NCBI GenBank assembly: GCA_021495925.1
Contig: JAKEKT010000006.1
Coordinates: forward strand, 496,001-560,000
DNA length: 64,000 nt
Source of the DNA: Diplodia intermedia
Lineage: Eukaryota > Ascomycota > Dothideomycetes > Botryosphaeriales > Botryosphaeriaceae
Direction of reading: 5' to 3'
Shown: positions 58,574 through 64,000 of the stretch, piece after piece
How the letters are laid out: every line of letters begins with the position of its first letter
How positions within the stretch are numbered: position 1 is the first letter of the stretch
Made by a program: the position numbers and the translations under genes
Notes under the pieces: generated by a model
The model's database searches: none
Told to the model about the DNA's origin: nothing
Seen by the model: the letters and a program-made list of their open reading frames with translations, nothing else

Positions 58574-59411
58574 GAGCGCCGCCCAGCACGTGCGCGTGTG
58601 GTGCATTATCTCGCAGCAAGCAGCAGCAGCGGTTTTTCTTTAGCTCCGACGGGCGCCGGCCAGCCGGCCGGCCAGCCAGCCATTCATGGTGGATTCTTTG
58701 TGGGGTCTAACACTTGACCAATCGGAGAGGCTGTGGGGTGTGTCCCTTTTCATTCTTTCGTCTTCCCTTTCAACCTGCGGCTAGTGCGCCTAGTTTCGAG
58801 AAACCGCTGGGTGGGGGGAGGGAGGAGGGTATGTATGCAGCAAGCCTTTCTTTCCGCCTTTCCCCAGGCTGCCTTACATGGCGCTACTGTGGCAGTGAAG
58901 GCAGGCAGCCGCCGAGAGCCCGCTTTTCGCGTTGCCCTGCATATGTAACGCCCTCGTGGTTCCTTCATCCTGCGCCCTTTTTTTTTTGGTTTGTTCTCGT
59001 TTTCTGATGGTGTTGTGGTCGTCCCATCGGCCGTTTTCTGCTTTCTCGTGCATGGTTCGCTCGTCGTCGGGTAGGGCCGGCGGAAGCGCGGGACGGAGGA
59101 GGCTGCATCTCTACTACTCTCTCGTGTTGGATTCAAGCAACGGTGTTTGACTGGACAAGCCTCAGCAGGTTGAAACCAGACCAATAGCGCGAATCGACCT
59201 ATAGGGTTTCCTTCCCTCTCCGAAAAAGCAGTCGTTCAGAAGATCGACTAGTGGATCAAGGTCGATGTCAGGCATTGGAATGAGAGCGCCGCGCTGAGAA
59301 CTCTCCCTTGCTTCTCAGCGAGCGAAGGAGTGGGATGGTCGAAATGGCAGAACCCCCGTGACCAAGGTATAGGGTGACAATGTAGCAGTAGTCAGGCCGG
59401 CTGCCAGACAG

Positions 59412-59440
59412 CACACACACACACACTCTCTCTCTCTCTC
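59412..59440. repeat. CA/CT compound microsatellite
   Basis: About seven CA units followed directly by about seven CT units. Confidence 0.9.
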
Positions 59441-60363
59441 AGACATACTGACAGCACCAAGCACCCAAACACCGCCGTCCCTACATTCTCCCACGCAAGC
59501 CTCATTCCGCAATGTGGCATGACAGCAACAGCCAAACCGGCGACATCCCACACATCGTCATCGCCAACGCCGCGGCTGACCTCCCGTCCTCCCAACCACT
59601 GCCCGATCGACCGACAGACATGCACTGGGCCGACCTGCATGAAAAGCCGTTGTAACCGGTTCAAGCAATAAAAAATCGACGATGATGACGAGGCTTGCAG
59701 TTCAATAGTGAGGCTGTAGTGGTTTGCAGGTGAGCAAGAAGAGAGAGAGAGGGAAAAACCCGGGCGCGACGGCTGCCCAACCTTACTACTGCAAGCCGCG
59801 CACACTTGCGCGCTACTGCACGCTACTACCGCTGCTACTGCTGCATACGCGGTCCATCATGCAAGCCACGGAGCTAAGTCGGCAACCTCACGATGCAGGC
59901 GAAAGACGGGGAGATGTCGTCACTGTTCGTTGTTTCGCAACCGGAATTTGAGAAAAGGACGCTAAGGGAACCCGGAAAGGCAAGAAAATGATTGATGTAG
60001 AGCCGGACATATGTTTCGTGCGTGTGAGAAGCGAATGATCGATCGTAGCATCATGCAAGCCCTCTTCTCTCGCGGCAGCGTAGTTGACTCGGGGAAAAAA
60101 AAAATCCTGACAAACATCGCAGCAGCAGAAATACCCGAAAAACAAAACGAAAGAGCAAGAGACCACCGCTAGCAATGTATAGCTGAAAAACGCCGCCAAC
60201 CACCCTCCCCCAAACCAGCCATCCATCCAACCAACCAGCCAGCCACCCAGTCTGCCTGTCCCAGCATGTATACGTACGCCGATCTATACCCATCCACCCC
60301 CCGATCCGACACCTTTCCATCAACGCCCCCGCCGAAAAACAAAAACAAAAACAAAACACGAAT

Positions 60364-63300
60364 CTACAAATTCCCAATAACGACCATAAACCTCAACAGC
60401 CCATCCCCCTTCTTACTCCTCCCCCTATCCTTCCACGCCGCCGCCCTGCTTCCCCCCTCGACCCCCGGTCCCGCCGCCGCGGCATCCACCTCCTCCATCT
60501 CCGCACCGTCTCCGGCCAAAACATTGCCGGTCGGATCAGCGGCGGCGGTAGTATTACCCGCCGAGCCAGTGGCAGCAGCAGCGCCACTCGAAGAGGACGA
60601 CGAGGCGGACGGCGCGTTCGCGGCGACGGTGTCGTCGAGCATGAGGGTGCTGCTCTTCCAGCCCCAGCTCTGGCTGAAGTTGAAGCGGTCGGGCGCGCTC
60701 TCGTAGACGGACAGCAGGCGGCCGCCCTTGGAGGGCGAGTAGATCTTGAAGTACGTCTTGATCGTCGGGCGGCCGTCGATGTAGGGCGGGATGGTGATGG
60801 CCGAGGAGGAGTCGGGGCGTTTGTCGTGGCCGTGTTTGCTGGAGGAGGTGGTGAAGGAGGAGGATGGGGTGCGGACGGACGACGAGGAAGGGTGGTGGTA
60901 GTAAGGGTTGCCCGGCAGGCGGTGCCGGACGTACTGCGAGTGCGTGAGGTTTTCGGCGTCCGAGTCGTCTTCTTCCTCGCCGTCCGTGTCGGCCGTGGTC
61001 CACGGCGTGCGCATCCATTCGGGCAGGCCGGCCGTGGAGCTGAGGTCCTGCGTTGGCGCCGCCTGCTGGCGACGGGGTCGCTCGCCGGCGCGGGAGGGTC
61101 CGCTGGTTGGGGTTGTGATGATCTCGCCGTCGCCGCCGCTGCCGGATGTGTTGTCGTCCTCGGGCGAGATGCCCATCATCGCTGTGGCGACCTGCTCAGC
61201 TTGACGACTGCGGCGGGAGCTGCGCTCCGTGCCCGTGCCGCCGACGAGGATGCGGCGCTCAAGCTCGCCAATGCGGGCAGAGGCAGAGGTCAAGACTTCG
61301 CCGGTGTTGGCGCAATCTTCGGCGGAGTACTCCTTCGCACGGTGGAGATACACACCCAGCTGTGGGTTTTTGGATGAACGGACTTTCTGGATGTAGATGT
61401 TCCAGAGTGAGCCGGCGTAGAAGACGGTGCGAGAGTAGACACGCTTCTTCTCCTTCAGAAGGCGAGGGTTCGGGAACTCGGCCGCGAAGCGGAAAGGAGG
61501 GAAGTGTGTGTAGGAGATGCCCTTGGGTCTAGAGGTGGGCACACCACCGGAGGATCCTGGACGGAATGGTGTCGGGATGCGATTGGCATCAGGCATGACG
61601 GAGAAGTCTGTCGCCCATTGAACGTCTTCCGGCTGTAGCGTAGCCGACAAACGGGAAGCATGGCGAGGTGAAGCGCTCGTGGTGGTGACAACGGGTTCAG
61701 CGGCGCCGCCCATGACAATGTTGCAGTCTGCGGAGGGTATCCAGAACTTTCGAGGCTTGCCGTTGGCATCCCAGCTGCCGGAATCCATCTCGTCGTCCAG
61801 CTCTGAGTCGGGAGACGATGGCTCCATTGATGTTTGCTTGCCTTTAGACGAAGCAGAGCTCTTGGACGAGGGCCGGTATGACTGGTCTTGTTCGGCCGGC
61901 TTGCTGAGTCCGAGTTCCATGTCCTGCGGGTTCGCCGAGAGCACTTTCTGCCGAAGCTCCATCTGCATCCACAGAGCATTTGTGATGGCTTTTTCCGAGA
62001 CTATTGGAAGACCGAATGTATCGCGTGCTGTTCTGATGAATTGCAATTGCTCGAACTCCAGATGGATGTAGTGGATTCCTTCTTCGAGAAGTACCAGGAG
62101 AGGCTCGATATCGTAATGGGTGTACAAGGACATCCACTTTTGCTGGTCGTCCTTGGGGTTTTCCTGGCGCGACAGGCCGGTGGTGATGGCATTCTGACGA
62201 TAGACACTGTCGAATCTGACAGCCATCAGGCCAAGCATGTCTGGCGCTTTGGTGCTGCGGGATCTTGCGGACTTGATGAGGCCGAATTCGGCAGCGACCT
62301 TCTTGAGGCGGCGGTCCAGTAGGCGTTTCGCCAAGACCCATCTCTCCCATTCCCCATGGATATAGAAGCCGTCCCCGCCGACGATCTCCCGGGCGATCTC
62401 GCCAGGGATCTCATCCCAGTTCCTCAACTTCATCTCGCAGCCGTCCCTGCAGAGCATGGCCTTCGCCGACGCAAGCAACCGCTCGCCGGCTCTCCCATAG
62501 TATTGCAGCGTGACCAGCTTGATGAGCGGGCCGAGGTTGTCGGGGTGCATTCTACGCAGGATGGAATCGATACTCGAATCGATCAGGTCCTGCATTTCGA
62601 GCCAGCACGCAGTGGCGAACAGCCCTAGGCACTCAATGTCTTCCTCTTCGGAGATGTCGTAGCCGTACAGCCGTTTCAGCGTCAGCTCAAAGGCCGCCTC
62701 GGTGATGCAGTGGTCCAATTCTTCCGGATGGAGGGTGACCTCTTCGGCACGACTTTCCCGCCAGGGACCCGAGAGCATGGAACTGAAGTAGGGGGCTTGG
62801 TCGAGGACCAATCGATGAAGGCGATACCTTTTGTTGAAAGCCACGATGATGATGTCTGAGTGGCGACCGTCAAGCAAACCTCTGCTGTAGACGTGATGGG
62901 ACAGTGAGCCGGGGATCAAACCGGCAGCAGCTGCTTGGCATTAGCGGGCTATCTCAAGATGGATGCAGGGGCCGGCATACAGCTCGATTGCATTCTGCTG
63001 TACGGAGTAGACCTTGCCGAGGCAGGCGAGGTGCTGGCAAACAAGCGGCTCAGAGTGGTGAGGTTCTGGTACTCGCTGCGGTCGTTGGATCGCCGAGAGC
63101 CGACAGGCGTGGTGGGGTCATCAACATCCTTCTCGATCCTGGCGATGGTAGCGCGGGAGCTGCCCGGCAGCTCCACGTCAAAGCGAGCAGAGCGCCGTGG
63201 CGCGGGAGGGGACGAGAGGGGCTGTGGCGGGAGCAGGGGGCGCGACGAGTTGGACGGCGGTGAAGGGGCGGCAGGTCCAGCGGAGAACAGAGAGCCGCGG

Positions 63301-63485
63301 GGCGAGGGGGTAGTAGTAGGATACAGCTGGGCGGGGATGGCGCTCTGCAAACGCAGGCCGTCTGTTACAGACGACACGGTGGATGAGCCCTCATCGGCTT
63401 GTGATGGCTGCCAGGCGGTTGGGTCGAGGTTCAGATGCGAGACCAAGTGATGGAAGTCGGAGGGCCCGCCACCATGTCCATCCAT
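60364..63485 (-). CDS. BTB/POZ-domain protein (germ-cell-less-like fungal group)
   Basis: Large protein of 1023 residues, likely an adaptor for a cullin-3 ubiquitin ligase or a scaffold. Exon 1 (63485-62981) encodes a Ser/Pro/Arg-rich N-terminus. A 50-bp intron (62980-62931; GTATGC donor, CTAAT branch site, AAGCAG acceptor) is the only phase-compatible one I found. Exon 2 is 62930-60364. The BTB domain spans about residues 180-290 (HHVYSRGLLDGRHSDIIIV, then YRLHRLVLDQAPYFSSML, then FELTLKRLYGYD). A conserved region continues to about 470, then a long Ser/Asp-rich disordered segment, and a C-terminal block (IKTYFKIYSPSKGG, SQSWGWKSS) typical of this group. A poly-Ala/Ser tail follows. Confidence 0.88.
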
Positions 63486-64000
63486 GTCACTGAGGCAGCT
63501 ACGTAGCCGCCGTGCGGTTTCGGAGGCGACTTTGAGCAGCTACGGAGGAGGAGGGCGCAGCGCAAATCATGCGGGCGCGGCGCAGGTACGCGTGGGAGGC
63601 GGCGAGCTTTGGTACGGGACGCGCGAGGGTTGCGACAAAGTCATGAACATGTCTGTCGGGTGGAGACGGCCCTGGGCCTGTTCTTTTCTCGCTACGGGGC
63701 GCTGATCCTGATTGTCGGCCAGTGCGACGCTGACGTTGGGCTCGTGGACACTGGCCCCGCAGGCGGCGCCGCGAGTCCCTGCAGCCGCGGATAGTCGTGG
63801 CCGCGGGCGAAGCGGCGTCAGGACCGAGCGGTGGCGCACAGGCTGCTAGAGGCGGCGAGAGGGCCGCGAGAAGCAAAAGGAGTAGCACGGCAGAGCAGAG
63901 GTGCGATTAAGCTGGAAGCAGCGGGGCGTGCGCACGCGGCGGGCGAGCTGGCGCGCCGTTGATGCTAGGCGGCCGCAAGTGTGCAAGGAAGCAGCGGCCC
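63486..64000. other. Upstream flank of the BTB gene
   Basis: Very GC-rich 515 bp to the right edge. A 129-codon minus-strand frame (63888-63499) starts with GTG and has no family resemblance. Nothing assigned. Confidence 0.5.

Larger units (their letters stand above)
57156..60363. other. Convergent intergenic region, about 3.2 kb, no gene seen
   Basis: Lies between the 3' ends of TIM17 (plus) and the BTB gene (minus). It contains simple repeats, two short palindromes near 58.45-58.57 kb and a GGCC/GCCA repeat near 58655-58682. An 89-codon ATG frame at 58140-58409 (+) has no relatives I know. No RNA gene recognised. Confidence 0.5.

Overview
The window is nuclear DNA of a filamentous ascomycete (Pezizomycotina; a dothideomycete is my best guess, not proven). 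It is GC-rich with single-gene transcription units. Introns are mostly 45-280 bp with GT..AG ends and CTAAC/CTGAC-type branch sites. It carries fungus-specific families: a Zn2Cys6 regulator, Dug2, a large fungal CorA-like protein, GH15 glucoamylase with CBM20, and a NACHT-ankyrin NLR. I rebuilt exon structures by hand from reading frame, splice signals and family motifs; lengths quoted are for those models.

Layout. 1-656: start of a DHA1 drug transporter leaving the left edge. 657-4822: gene-poor, with a strong hairpin. 4823-7915: a small conserved protein and a DHA2/Vba-Fnx1-type transporter. 8378-15195: a ZNF830-like splicing-type protein, the PHD/TFIIS/SPOC factor BYE1 and Mediator subunit MED7. 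16211-20371: a DMT/nucleotide-sugar-transporter-like protein and a PAP2 lipid phosphatase, divergent around a block of direct repeats. 20701-23180: a Upc2-like Zn2Cys6 regulator. 25797-33473: NOT4 with a long low-complexity segment downstream that may be its C-terminus, head to head with the complex I 30-kDa subunit. 34311-34804: a decayed DUF1349 gene. 36585-42964: a CorA-like metal transporter and a secreted glucoamylase. 43358-47871: a fungal NLR (alpha/beta hydrolase, NACHT, ankyrin). 49088-52032: DUG2. 54366-57155: a conserved membrane-anchored protein of unknown function and TIM17. 60364-63485: a BTB protein.

Most genes are housekeeping: transcription and mRNA metabolism (BYE1, MED7, NOT4, ZNF830-like), mitochondrial function (NDUFS3, TIM17), glutathione turnover (DUG2), lipid and ion handling (PAP2, CorA). 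They are unrelated in pathway; nothing resembles a biosynthetic cluster. Accessory content is the transporters, the glucoamylase and the NLR.

The best candidate for an unusual system is the NLR at 43358-47871. It joins an RRM-like N-terminal segment, a SesB/lipase-like hydrolase, a NACHT NTPase and about ten ankyrin repeats. By eye it is more AT-rich than its neighbours and lies beside a gene-free, AT-richer stretch. Other items worth a second look are the decayed DUF1349 gene, the 16-nt microexon in TIM17, the hairpin at 4634-4710, the direct repeats near 18.4-18.9 kb, and the unresolved NOT4 C-terminus. No tRNA, rRNA, CRISPR array or intact transposon was recognised.
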